In this document: positions 51,600-59,597 of the stretch, piece by piece
How positions within the stretch are numbered: position 1 is the first letter of the stretch
How the letters are laid out: every line of letters begins with the position of its first letter
Assembly (NCBI RefSeq): GCF_011043735.1
Contig: NZ_JAAKGV010000018.1
Coordinates: 1-64,000 of the forward strand
Source: Methylobacterium sp. DB0501
GTDB lineage: Bacteria > Pseudomonadota > Alphaproteobacteria > Rhizobiales > Beijerinckiaceae
Reading direction: 5' to 3'
DNA: 64,000 nucleotides
The notes under the pieces: model-generated
What the model was told of the DNA's origin: nothing
The model's database searches: none
Seen by the model: the letters and a program-made list of their open reading frames with translations, nothing else
Program-made: the position numbers and the translations under genes

Positions 51600-52654
51600 T
51601 GCCGGCCCTGCTCCTGCGAACGGTCGGCCGCACCAACCTGCGGCTCCTCGCCCTCCTTGCCCTCCTGTGCCTCGCCGCCGCACCGCTGATCGGCGACCGG
51701 CTGTTCGCGCCGGCGGGCCTGCGCTCGATGGCCTACCAGCTGCCGGAACTCGGGCTCCTGTCGCTCGCCATGATGGTGGCGCTGCTCTCCGGCGGGCTCG
51801 ATTTGTCGATCATCGCCACCGCGAACCTCGCGGCGCTCGCCGCGGCGGCGGTGCTGAAGGCGGCGCCGGAGGGCGCGTCCGGCGCGCTCCTCGTCGCCAT
51901 CGAGGCGGGCGCGCTGCTCGCCGGGCTCGCGACGGCGGCAGCCGTCGGCCTCCTCAACGGAACCCTGGTCGGCTACCTGCGCGTCTCGCCGATCCTCGCG
52001 ACGCTGGGCACCATGACGCTGGTCAAGGGGCTGGCGATCGGGCTCACCCACGGCAGCGTCGTGTCGGATTTCCCGCCCGACATCCTGTTCCTCGGCAGCG
52101 GCGCGGTGGGCGGCGTGCCGATGCCGCTCCTGCTGTTCGGGCTCGTCGCGCTGGGCTTAGGCGTCCTGCTCACCCGCACGCCCTTCGGCACCATCCTCTC
52201 GCTGATGGGCTCGAATCAGCAGGCGGTGCGCTTCTCCGGCATCGACACGCGGGCGGCGCTCCTGCGCACCTACATGCTGACCTCGATGGTCGCCGCCACC
52301 GCCGGGTTCGTCATGATGGCGCGGTTCAACTCGGCCAACGCGGCCTACGGCGAGAGCTACCTCCTCGTCACGATCCTCGCCTGCGTGCTCGGCGGCATCT
52401 CGCCGACCGGCGGCTTCGGGCGGGTCGGCGGCCTCGTCCTGTCGCTGGTCGTGCTGCAGCTGATCTCGACGGCCTGCGTGCTGCTCGATTTCAGCCAGTT
52501 CCTCACCCTGGCGATCTGGGGCGGGATCCTGCTCGCCGTCAGCCTGATCGGGGCGGTGCGCGACCAGCTGCGGCCGCTCCTCGCCACCTTGCGCGCGCCG
52601 CTCCCCCGCCCCGCCGGGCGGCAGACCGTGGATGCGAAAGGACCGTCATGCTGA
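51599..52654 (+). CDS. sugar ABC transporter permease 2
   Basis: The 351-residue protein has LLSLAMMVALLSGGLDLSIIATANLAAL, SLMGSNQQAVRFSGIDTRAALL and TILACVLGGISPTGGFGRVGGLVL. Its start shares one base with the stop of permease 1 (TGATG), and the C-terminus overlaps the mutarotase gene by 7 bp. It pairs with permease 1 as a heterodimer. Confidence 0.93.
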   Translation: MPALLLRTVGRTNLRLLALLALLCLAAAPLIGDRLFAPAGLRSMAYQLPELGLLSLAMMVALLSGGLDLSIIATANLAALAAAAVLKAAPEGASGALLVAIEAGALLAGLATAAAVGLLNGTLVGYLRVSPILATLGTMTLVKGLAIGLTHGSVVSDFPPDILFLGSGAVGGVPMPLLLFGLVALGLGVLLTRTPFGTILSLMGSNQQAVRFSGIDTRAALLRTYMLTSMVAATAGFVMMARFNSANAAYGESYLLVTILACVLGGISPTGGFGRVGGLVLSLVVLQLISTACVLLDFSQFLTLAIWGGILLAVSLIGAVRDQLRPLLATLRAPLPRPAGRQTVDAKGPSC

Positions 52655-53088
52655 AGGGACTGGACCGGGCTCTGTCGGCCGAGCTCCTGGGCACGCTGAT
52701 GGCGATGGGCCACGGCGACGACCTGCTCGTCTGTGACGTCAACCATCCGGCCGCCAGCATCGCCCGCCACACGGTGCACGGGCGGGTGATCGACATGGCC
52801 GGCTGCGATCTGCCCCGTGCCGCGCAGGCCATCCTGTCGGTGATGCCGCTCGACACCTTCGTGCCGGCGCCCGTGAAGCGGATGCAGGTGGTGGGCGATC
52901 CCGACCGGCTGATGCCCGCGCACATGCGGATGCAGGAGGTCGTCGACCGCGCCGAGGGCCGGCCGGTTCCGGTGGAGGCGCTGGAGCGCTTCGCCTTCTA
53001 CGCCGCCGCCCGCGAGGCCTTCGCGGTCGTGCGCACCGCCGATCCCGGCCCTTATGGCTGCTTCATCCTGCGCAAGGGCGTGGTCTGA
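52648..53088 (+). CDS. fucU: RbsD/FucU family sugar mutarotase
   Basis: The 146-residue protein has the FucU pattern: LKGLDRALSAELLGTLMAMGHGDDLLVCDVNHPA with the catalytic His and Asp, VMPLDTFVPAPVKRM, and the C-terminal YGCFILRKGVV. It speeds up interconversion of sugar anomers for the importer's sugar. The FucU-like C-terminus favours a 6-deoxysugar such as fucose or rhamnose over ribose. Confidence 0.9.
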   Translation: MLKGLDRALSAELLGTLMAMGHGDDLLVCDVNHPAASIARHTVHGRVIDMAGCDLPRAAQAILSVMPLDTFVPAPVKRMQVVGDPDRLMPAHMRMQEVVDRAEGRPVPVEALERFAFYAAAREAFAVVRTADPGPYGCFILRKGVV

Positions 53089-53174
53089 GGCTCCGGGCGG
53101 CGCCCCCCGGGGCGCTGCCCGGTCTTAAGCCCTGCCGGACTACAGTGAGGCGTTCCTCGCAGGAGACGGACCCG

Positions 53175-54038
53175 ATGAGCGACGTGATGGATCCGAAGTC
53201 GGTCGGGCCGCGGATCCGCATGATGCGGCCGAACCTGACGCCGCTCGAGGCCAAGGTCGTCGACAGCGTGTTCGGGCGGCGCGACTTCGGCACCGAGACG
53301 GCGCTCAAGGACGTGGCCGAGACCGCCGGGGTCTCCGAGGCCATGGTGGTCAAGATCGCCAAGAAGCTCGGCTTCTCGGGCTACCGCGACTTCCGCCAGA
53401 ACGTCGCCGATTACGTGCGCGTCTCGGAAGGAGAGATGCACGACGAACTCTCCCCCGACGATTCGGGCGCCGAGATCGTCAGCAAGGTCTTCCGGGCCTC
53501 GATCCAGGCGCTCGAGGAGACGCTGGCCATCGCCGACATCGCCGCCTTCGAGCGCGCGGCGGATTTCCTGGCGGAGGCGCGCCGGCGCGACTTCTACGGC
53601 GTCGGCGGCTCGGCCCAGATCGCCCGCGACGGCGCCCACAAGTTCCTGCGCATCGGCATTCACGCCGCGGTCTACGACGACGCCCACATGATGGCGATGT
53701 CGGCCTCGCTGCTCGGCACGCGGGACGTGGCGGTCGGCTTCTCGCATACCGGCGCCACCCTGGTGACGCTGGACGCGCTCCAGATCGCCCGGCGCCGCGG
53801 CGCCCGCACGATCGCGATCACCAACTACTCGCATTCCCCCCTCGCCGAGGCTGCCGACGTGGTCCTGTGCTCGACCGCCCGCGGCTCGCCGCTGCTGGGC
53901 GAGAACGCGGCGGCGCGGATCGCCCAGCTCAACATCCTCGACGCCATCTTCGTCCTGGTGGCGCAGCGCGACATCAAGTCCGCCGAGGCGAACCTGGTGC
54001 GCACAAAGGACGCGGTCCGGGACAAGCGCCGGGGGTGA
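53175..54038 (+). CDS. RpiR family regulator with SIS sugar-phosphate domain
   Basis: The 287-residue protein has an N-terminal HTH_6 domain (TALKDVAETAGVSEAMVVKIAKKLGFSGYRDFRQNVADYV) and an SIS domain from about residue 125 with GVGGSAQIARDGAHKFLRIG and SHTGATLVTLDAL. It probably senses a sugar phosphate and controls the rightward and maybe leftward sugar operons. AGGAGACGG precedes the ATG; an in-frame upstream start at 53145 is less likely. Confidence 0.92.
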   Translation: MSDVMDPKSVGPRIRMMRPNLTPLEAKVVDSVFGRRDFGTETALKDVAETAGVSEAMVVKIAKKLGFSGYRDFRQNVADYVRVSEGEMHDELSPDDSGAEIVSKVFRASIQALEETLAIADIAAFERAADFLAEARRRDFYGVGGSAQIARDGAHKFLRIGIHAAVYDDAHMMAMSASLLGTRDVAVGFSHTGATLVTLDALQIARRRGARTIAITNYSHSPLAEAADVVLCSTARGSPLLGENAAARIAQLNILDAIFVLVAQRDIKSAEANLVRTKDAVRDKRRG

Positions 54039-54176
54039 CCGGCGCGCGCGCCGATCGCCCCCTCCCCTTGACGGAAGTCCGTGTCCAATTCGACAGTGGG
54101 CGAACCGAGGTCGCCCCGCACGGCGCGCCGCGAGACGAACGCCCACAAGGGCGAACAATATCGGGAGGAAGCCGAC

Positions 54177-55457
54177 ATGACGACGAGCGAGAAAGCCCGT
54201 CCCGGGACCGGACTGCGCCGCGCGGCCTGGATGTCCGCCGCCCTGGTGGCGGCGGGGCTGACCGGCGGGGCTGCCGGCGCGCAGGGCCTCAAGCAGTACG
54301 ATTCGAGCGGCAAGGCGTTCTGGAAGAACCCGCCGCCGGACTGGTTCCTGGGCGACGAGACCTCGGCGCAGAAGGGCCTCGCGCCGCCGGCCAACCCGGC
54401 GCTCCCGGCCTCGGAGGACGAGCTGGCGGAGAACCTGAAGGCGGTCAAGCTGCCGGCGGGCTTCACGATCAGCGTCTTTGCCAGCGGCGTGCCCGAGGCG
54501 CGCCAGATGGCCCTCGGCGACAAGGGCACCCTGTTCGTCGGCTCGTTCGGCGCGACCAACGTCTACGCCATCGTCGACCAGGGCGGCAAGAAGGTCGTCA
54601 AGACGATCCTCAAGGGCCTCAACATGCCCACCGGCCTCGCTTACCGCGACGGCGCGCTCTACGTCGTGGCGATCGACAAGATCTATCGCTACGACAACAT
54701 CGAGGCCAATCTCGACAAGCCGCCGGAGCCGGTCGTCGTCTATGACGACATGCCATCCTACGTGCCGCATGGCTGGAAATACCTGACCTTCGACAAGGAC
54801 GGCTGGGTCTACGTGCCGTTCGGCCCGCCCTTCAACATCGGTAACCCGCCGAGCAGCGTGTCGCAGGTGCGCCGCGTCGACCTGAAGACCGGGGCGGCGG
54901 AGATCGTGGCGCTCGGCGTGCGCAACAGCGTCGGCGGCGACATCGACCCGCGCACCGGCCGCTACTGGTTCACCGAGAACGCCCGCGACTGGATGAGCGA
55001 CGACGTCCCGAGCGACAAGCTCAACATGATCTCGAAGGTCGTCGAGCATTTCGGCTATCCGTACTGCCACCAGGGCGACATGCCGGATCCGAAATTCGCT
55101 CAAGGCCGCACCTGCGCCGAGTTCACGCCGCCGGTGGCGAAGCTCGGGGCGCACGTGGCCCCGCTCGGCATGAAGTTCTACACCGGCTCGTCCTTCCCGG
55201 CCGAGTACAAAAACAACATCTTCATCGCCGAGCACGGCTCCTGGAACCGCCACAAGTACCAGGGCGGGCGCATCGAGCGGGTGATCGTCGATCCGGACGG
55301 CAAGAACGCCAAGATGGAGACCTTCGCCTCGGGCTGGCTCAAGGGCGACCGCGACTATACGGGGCGTCCGGCCGACATCCTGGTGGCGCCGGACGGGTCG
55401 CTGCTGGTGGCCGACGACTGGGCCGGTGCGATCTATCGCATCGCCTACACCAAGTGA
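54177..55457 (+). CDS. sorbosone dehydrogenase-like PQQ sugar dehydrogenase
   Basis: The 426-residue secreted protein has a signal ending near GAAGAQG and a beta-propeller of the L-sorbosone dehydrogenase family: AVKLPAGFTISVFASGVPEARQMALGD, YVPHGWKYLTFDKDGWVYVPFG, GVRNSVGGDIDPRTGRYWFTENARDWMSDD and IAEHGSWNRHKYQGGRI. In the family it oxidises aldoses or sorbosone using pyrroloquinoline quinone. A cytochrome c gene follows with overlap, likely the electron acceptor. The start has a GGGAGGA site. Confidence 0.88.
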   Translation: MTTSEKARPGTGLRRAAWMSAALVAAGLTGGAAGAQGLKQYDSSGKAFWKNPPPDWFLGDETSAQKGLAPPANPALPASEDELAENLKAVKLPAGFTISVFASGVPEARQMALGDKGTLFVGSFGATNVYAIVDQGGKKVVKTILKGLNMPTGLAYRDGALYVVAIDKIYRYDNIEANLDKPPEPVVVYDDMPSYVPHGWKYLTFDKDGWVYVPFGPPFNIGNPPSSVSQVRRVDLKTGAAEIVALGVRNSVGGDIDPRTGRYWFTENARDWMSDDVPSDKLNMISKVVEHFGYPYCHQGDMPDPKFAQGRTCAEFTPPVAKLGAHVAPLGMKFYTGSSFPAEYKNNIFIAEHGSWNRHKYQGGRIERVIVDPDGKNAKMETFASGWLKGDRDYTGRPADILVAPDGSLLVADDWAGAIYRIAYTK

Positions 55458-56068
55458 GCGGGGTTCCCCCTCGCGCCCGCAAGCCGGCCCGGAGTGTCTC
55501 CGGGCCGGCCCGCGCCGCGCTCGTCGCCCTCACCCTCACGGCCTCGGCTGGGGCCCGAGCCGCCGAGGCGCCCGAGGTGGCGCAGGCCTGCCTGTCCTGC
55601 CACGGCGAGGCGCTGGCGGAGGGCGCGCCGCCGATCGCCGGGCATTCCAGCAACTACATCCAGTTGCAATTGGTCTTCTTCCGCTCCGGCCGGCGCAAGA
55701 ACGAGATCATGCAGGGCGTGGCGGAGGGTCTGTCGGACAACGACATCCGGGCGCTCGGCAAGTACTTCGCCTCCCTGCCGGTCCCGGACGCGAAGCCCCC
55801 GGCGGACATGCAAGCCGATCTCACCAAGGCCGGCGAGGCCTCCGCCACCCGCCACCGCTGCGCCGCCTGCCACGGCGACGCCTATCTCGGCATCCAGGCC
55901 GCCCCCCGCGTCGCCCGCCTGCCCGAGGCCTACCTCGCCAAGGCGCTCTCGGATTACCGGGCGAACACCCGCCCGAGTTCGGGCGGCGCCGCGATGACCG
56001 AGGTCGCGGGCTCGCTGTCGGACGAGGACATCAAGGCGTTGGCGCATTACCTGGCGGTGATGCCGTGA
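55454..56068 (+). CDS. dihaem cytochrome c, partner of the sugar dehydrogenase
   Basis: The 204-residue secreted protein has two haem-binding CxxCH motifs, CLSCH (residues 46-50) and CAACH (136-140), each in a c4-like domain with a following Met-rich helix. It starts with GTG inside the dehydrogenase stop (GTGA). It should take electrons from the dehydrogenase to the respiratory chain. Confidence 0.92.
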   Translation: MSGVPPRARKPARSVSGPARAALVALTLTASAGARAAEAPEVAQACLSCHGEALAEGAPPIAGHSSNYIQLQLVFFRSGRRKNEIMQGVAEGLSDNDIRALGKYFASLPVPDAKPPADMQADLTKAGEASATRHRCAACHGDAYLGIQAAPRVARLPEAYLAKALSDYRANTRPSSGGAAMTEVAGSLSDEDIKALAHYLAVMP

Positions 56069-56217
56069 TGCGTTGTCAACGGGGATGATGTCGATGCCCG
56101 GTCGCGCTTCGCCTCTGCGACGCCTCTGCGACGCTTGGGCTGGCCGGGCACCGAGCCGCGGTATGATGGACGTTGCCGGGAGGGACCCACAGATATCGGC
56201 AACGGACAGGAGGCATC

Positions 56218-56454
56218 ATGCTCAGCATCCGCGATCGCGAGATCGAGGCCCTCGCCGAGGCCGTGATGAGGACGCGCGGCGCTCCCGACCTCACCGCCGC
56301 GATCAAGCTCGCGCTGCACAACGAGATCCGCCGCGCCGAGGAGGAGATCCCGCTGCGCGAGCGTGTCGCTGCGCTGCGCGCGCTCGCCAAAGCGGACCGC
56401 CCCGGCCTGCCGCCCCTCACCGAGGACGAGCGCGACCAGCTCTGGGAGCGCTGA
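56218..56454 (+). CDS. vapB: VapB-type antitoxin (PSK/Rv0623 family)
   Basis: The 78-residue protein begins LSIRDREIEALAEAVMRTRGAPDLTAAIKLALHNEIRRA, as PSK-type VapB antitoxins do, and ends with the acidic tail LTEDERDQLWER that covers the toxin. The start at 56218 follows CAGGAGG. The next frame, a ten-codon relic, overlaps the stop (TGATG), where vapC would begin. Confidence 0.88.
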   Translation: MLSIRDREIEALAEAVMRTRGAPDLTAAIKLALHNEIRRAEEEIPLRERVAALRALAKADRPGLPPLTEDERDQLWER

Positions 56455-56486
56455 TGCTCATCGAGACCTTGGCCGTCGTCGGGTAA
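56454..56486 (+). pseudogene. VapC toxin remnant, ten codons then stop
   Basis: The frame overlapping the vapB stop reads MLIETLAVVG and then TAA. Its first residues follow the M-x-I-(D/E)-T start of PIN-domain VapC toxins, in which this acidic residue binds metal. The rest of the toxin cannot be read in any frame before the next gene. It is taken as decayed. A chance start codon is an alternative. Confidence 0.55.
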
Positions 56487-56563
56487 GGGCAAGCCGGAAC
56501 ACCGCAATCCTCCGCGAGGGGGCGCGGCATCGCAGGGAGCACCGGGCGTAACGTCTCTCGGGG

Positions 56564-57961
56564 TCATGCCGCTCCCCCCACTTCCTCCCGCATGAACCGC
56601 GCGAAGCGCGGATCGCCCGCATGGGCGATGTTGACCCGCATCATCGGCGGCCCGGCCGGTCCCTCGGGCAGGAAGAGCCCGCCCGGCGCGATCAGGATGC
56701 CGCGCGCCGCCGCCCGGCGCGACAGGACGTCGAGGTCGGTCGCCTCCGGCAGACCGCACCAGAGGTAGTACCCGCCCCGCGGCTCGCCGAAGACCGGCAG
56801 CCCGAGACCGGCGAGGACCGCCCTCCCCTGCAGGGACGCCGCCTCGATCCGGCCGCCGAGGCGGCGCAGGTGGCGGCGGTAGCGCCCGCTCTCGATCAGG
56901 TCGTGGACGATCCGCTCGACGAAGCCGGAGCTGTTGACGCTCGTCACCATCTTGAGGTCGCGCAACGCCGCCGTGACGTCGGCGCGCGCCGCGACGTAGC
57001 CGCAGCGCAGGCTGGCCGAGAGGGTCTTGGCGAAGGTGCCGACATAGATCACGCGCTCGAGCTGATCGAGGGCGGCGAGCCGGGCCTGGGCGGCCGGCAG
57101 CACGTCGGCGAAGGGGTCGCACTCGACGATGCGCAGGTCGAGCGCGGCGGCGCGCTGCAGCAGCCGGTGGCCGACCGGCAGGGTGAGCGAGCAGCCGGTC
57201 GGGTTGTGGGCGAGCGACTGGGTGAAGAACAGCCGCGCGCCGCTCCGCCGCGCCACCTCGTCGAGATGGGCGATGTCCGGCCCGTCCGGGTTGCGCCGCA
57301 CGCCGAGGATGCGGGCCTTCGCGAGGCGCAGCTTGCCGAAGAGCGGGTAGTAGCCAGGAGAATCCACCAGCACCGGCTCGCCCGGCGCGACGAACTGGCG
57401 GATGACGAGGTCGAGGGCGTGGTTGGCGCCCGAGGTGAGCAGCACCCCGCCGGGCTCCGCGTGGATCGCCCGCTCGGCGAGGCGCAAAGCCAGGCTCCGG
57501 CGCAAGGGCGGATATCCGTCCGGGCTGCCGTAGCTCTCGCTCGCCGTCGCCGCGGAGGGTCGCAGGGCGCGGCCGACCTCCAGACTCTCCATCCAGTCCG
57601 GCGGCGGGCGCCCGTCGCCGACCCGCACGTCGTAGTGACGGTCGAGCTGCTCGCGCAGCAGCCAGACGCTGTCCACCGCCGCGACCGGGACGGGCCCCGG
57701 ATCCGGCACCGGGCGCGCGGCCTTCGCCGGCGCCGCGACGTAGAAGCCCGAGCCCGGCCGGCTCTCGACCCGACCCGAGGCGACGAGACGCTCATAGGCG
57801 TTGACGACCGTGTTCTTCGACACCGCGAAGCGCAGGGCCGCCGCCCGGATCGAGGGCAGCCGCTCGCCGGGGCGCAGGAGCCCGCGGTCGATCCGTTCCG
57901 CCACCCCGGCGACCACCTGCTCGACCCGGGTGCGGGGCTCGTGGCTCTCGACCGTATCCAT
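56564..57961 (-). CDS. MocR/PdxR-type regulator (GntR helix-turn-helix plus aminotransferase domain)
   Basis: The 465-residue protein has an N-terminal GntR wHTH (RPGERLPSIRAAALRFAVSKNTVVNAYERLVASGRVESRPGSGFYV) and a class I aminotransferase-like domain from about residue 100. The PLP Lys is in YVGTFAKTLSASLRCGYVA. It is divergent from the HMG-CoA reductase gene. The ATG at 57961 has no clear ribosome site. A TTG at 57997 has an AAGGA five bases before it and would add 12 residues, so the start is open. Confidence 0.92.
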   Translation of the reverse strand: MDTVESHEPRTRVEQVVAGVAERIDRGLLRPGERLPSIRAAALRFAVSKNTVVNAYERLVASGRVESRPGSGFYVAAPAKAARPVPDPGPVPVAAVDSVWLLREQLDRHYDVRVGDGRPPPDWMESLEVGRALRPSAATASESYGSPDGYPPLRRSLALRLAERAIHAEPGGVLLTSGANHALDLVIRQFVAPGEPVLVDSPGYYPLFGKLRLAKARILGVRRNPDGPDIAHLDEVARRSGARLFFTQSLAHNPTGCSLTLPVGHRLLQRAAALDLRIVECDPFADVLPAAQARLAALDQLERVIYVGTFAKTLSASLRCGYVAARADVTAALRDLKMVTSVNSSGFVERIVHDLIESGRYRRHLRRLGGRIEAASLQGRAVLAGLGLPVFGEPRGGYYLWCGLPEATDLDVLSRRAAARGILIAPGGLFLPEGPAGPPMMRVNIAHAGDPRFARFMREEVGGAA

Positions 57962-57969
57962 GCCGGCGA

Positions 57970-58034
57970 GGGTACGGTCACTCCGGGAAAGGCGCAAAGC
58001 GTTCCTTGCCGGCTGGGCACGGACGGGTACGGTG
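57970..58034. promoter_or_regulatory. direct repeat GGGTACGGT(C/G)AC, candidate MocR operator
   Basis: GGGTACGGTCAC at 57970-57981 and GGGTACGGTGAC at 58023-58034 are in the same direction and 53 bp apart. MocR regulators often bind directly repeated sites. One copy lies against the regulator's own ATG and the other in the region leading to the HMG-CoA reductase gene. Function not shown. Confidence 0.5.
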
Positions 58035-58161
58035 ACGGCAACGAGCAGGCTCTAACGCGCTCGGACGGGGAGAGACACGCCGTGGCGGCCGCGAGGCGCG
58101 GGCCGCCTCCGTCCGGGCTGCGCGAGAGCCCCCGAACCGGCGATCATCGGCAGCAGCACCC

Positions 58162-59445
58162 ATGCAGAGCACGTCCCGGGCGAACCGCACCTCGCGCATC
58201 GCCGGCTTCCACACCAAGACCCCGGCTGAGCGTCTCGACCTCGTCGCCGCCTTCGCGGAACTCTCAGGTCCCGAGGTCGCGCACCTCGCCGAGTTCGGCA
58301 ACCTCGCTCCCGACCTCGCCGACCGGCTGATCGAGAACGTCGTCGGCACGATGAACGTCCCGGTCGGCATCGCCACCAACATGAAGATCGACGGCGAGGA
58401 CGTGCTGATCCCGATGGCGACCGAGGAATCCTCGGTGGTCGCCGCGGTCTGCAACGCCGCGCGGCAGGTCTACGAGGACGGCTTCACCACCTCGGTCTCC
58501 GGCAACCTGATGATCGCCCAGGTCCAGGTCGTCGGTGTGAGCGACCCTTTCGCGGCACGCCTGCGCATCCTGGAGCAGCGCGAGGCGTTGCGCGCGCTCT
58601 GCGACGCCTGCGACCCGGTGCTGGTGCGCCTCGGCGGGGGGCTGCGCGACGTCGAGGTGCGGGTGCTCGACACGTTGGGCGGCCCGATGGTGGTGACCCA
58701 CCTGATCGTCGACACCCGCGACGCCATGGGGGCGAACGCCGTCAACACCATGGCGGAGGCGGTGGCCCCCCACATCGCCGGCTGGAGCGGCGGACGCGTC
58801 TACCTGCGCATCCTGTCGAACCTCGCCGACCGGCGTCTCGCTCGCGCCCATGCGGTCTGGCGCACCGACGCCATCGGCGGGCCGGAGGTGCGCGACGGCA
58901 TCGTCAGCGCCTACCACCTCGCCGAGGCCGATCCCTACCGCGCCGCGACCCACAACAAGGGCATCATGAACGGCATCGACGCCGTGGTGCTCGCCACCGG
59001 CAACGACACGCGGGCGATCGAGGCCGGCGCCCATGCCTACGCGGCACGCTCGGGCCGCTACACCAGCCTGACCCGCTACGAGGTCACGGCGTCGGGCGAT
59101 CTCAGCGCCTCGATCGAGCTGCCGCTCGCCGTCGGCCTCGTCGGCGGGGCGACGAAGCTCCACCCGACCGCCCAGGCCTGCCTGAAGATTCTCGGCGCGA
59201 CCACCGCCGAGCGCCTGGCCCGGATCATCGCGGCGGTCGGGCTCGCGCAGAACTTCTCCGCCCTCAAGGCCCTCGCCACCACCGGCATCCAGAAGGGCCA
59301 CATGGCGCTGCACGCCCAGAACATCGCCATGATGGCGGGTGCCCTCGGCGACGAGATCGAGGCGGTGGCACGCGTGCTGGTCGAGCGGCGCCTGGTGCGG
59401 CTCGACGTGGCGCAGGAGGTGTTGGGGGAGATGCGCGGGGGGTGA
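58162..59445 (+). CDS. mvaA: class II (degradative) hydroxymethylglutaryl-CoA reductase
   Basis: The 427-residue protein matches the Pseudomonas mevalonii enzyme: ENVVGTMNVPVG, MATEESSVVAA (Glu88/89), DAMGANAVNTM, THNKGIMNGI (Lys266), GNDTRAIEAG (Asp282) and KGHMALHA (His380). All catalytic groups are intact. The class II enzyme oxidises mevalonate with CoA to HMG-CoA using NAD. Most alphaproteobacteria make isoprenoids by the non-mevalonate route, so a catabolic use is likely, and HMG-CoA lyase follows. Confidence 0.95.
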   Translation: MQSTSRANRTSRIAGFHTKTPAERLDLVAAFAELSGPEVAHLAEFGNLAPDLADRLIENVVGTMNVPVGIATNMKIDGEDVLIPMATEESSVVAAVCNAARQVYEDGFTTSVSGNLMIAQVQVVGVSDPFAARLRILEQREALRALCDACDPVLVRLGGGLRDVEVRVLDTLGGPMVVTHLIVDTRDAMGANAVNTMAEAVAPHIAGWSGGRVYLRILSNLADRRLARAHAVWRTDAIGGPEVRDGIVSAYHLAEADPYRAATHNKGIMNGIDAVVLATGNDTRAIEAGAHAYAARSGRYTSLTRYEVTASGDLSASIELPLAVGLVGGATKLHPTAQACLKILGATTAERLARIIAAVGLAQNFSALKALATTGIQKGHMALHAQNIAMMAGALGDEIEAVARVLVERRLVRLDVAQEVLGEMRGG

Positions 59446-59597
59446 GGGCGGCTGCGCCATCTCGCTGCAAGACCATCCCGCCGGCTCCCTCATCCTGAGG
59501 TGGCGGGTGGGATGAAACAGATCTGATCTCACCCACAAGAACAACCCGAAGGACCGCCGAGCCAACGGCCGATCAACACCGAAACGGGAGGACCATC

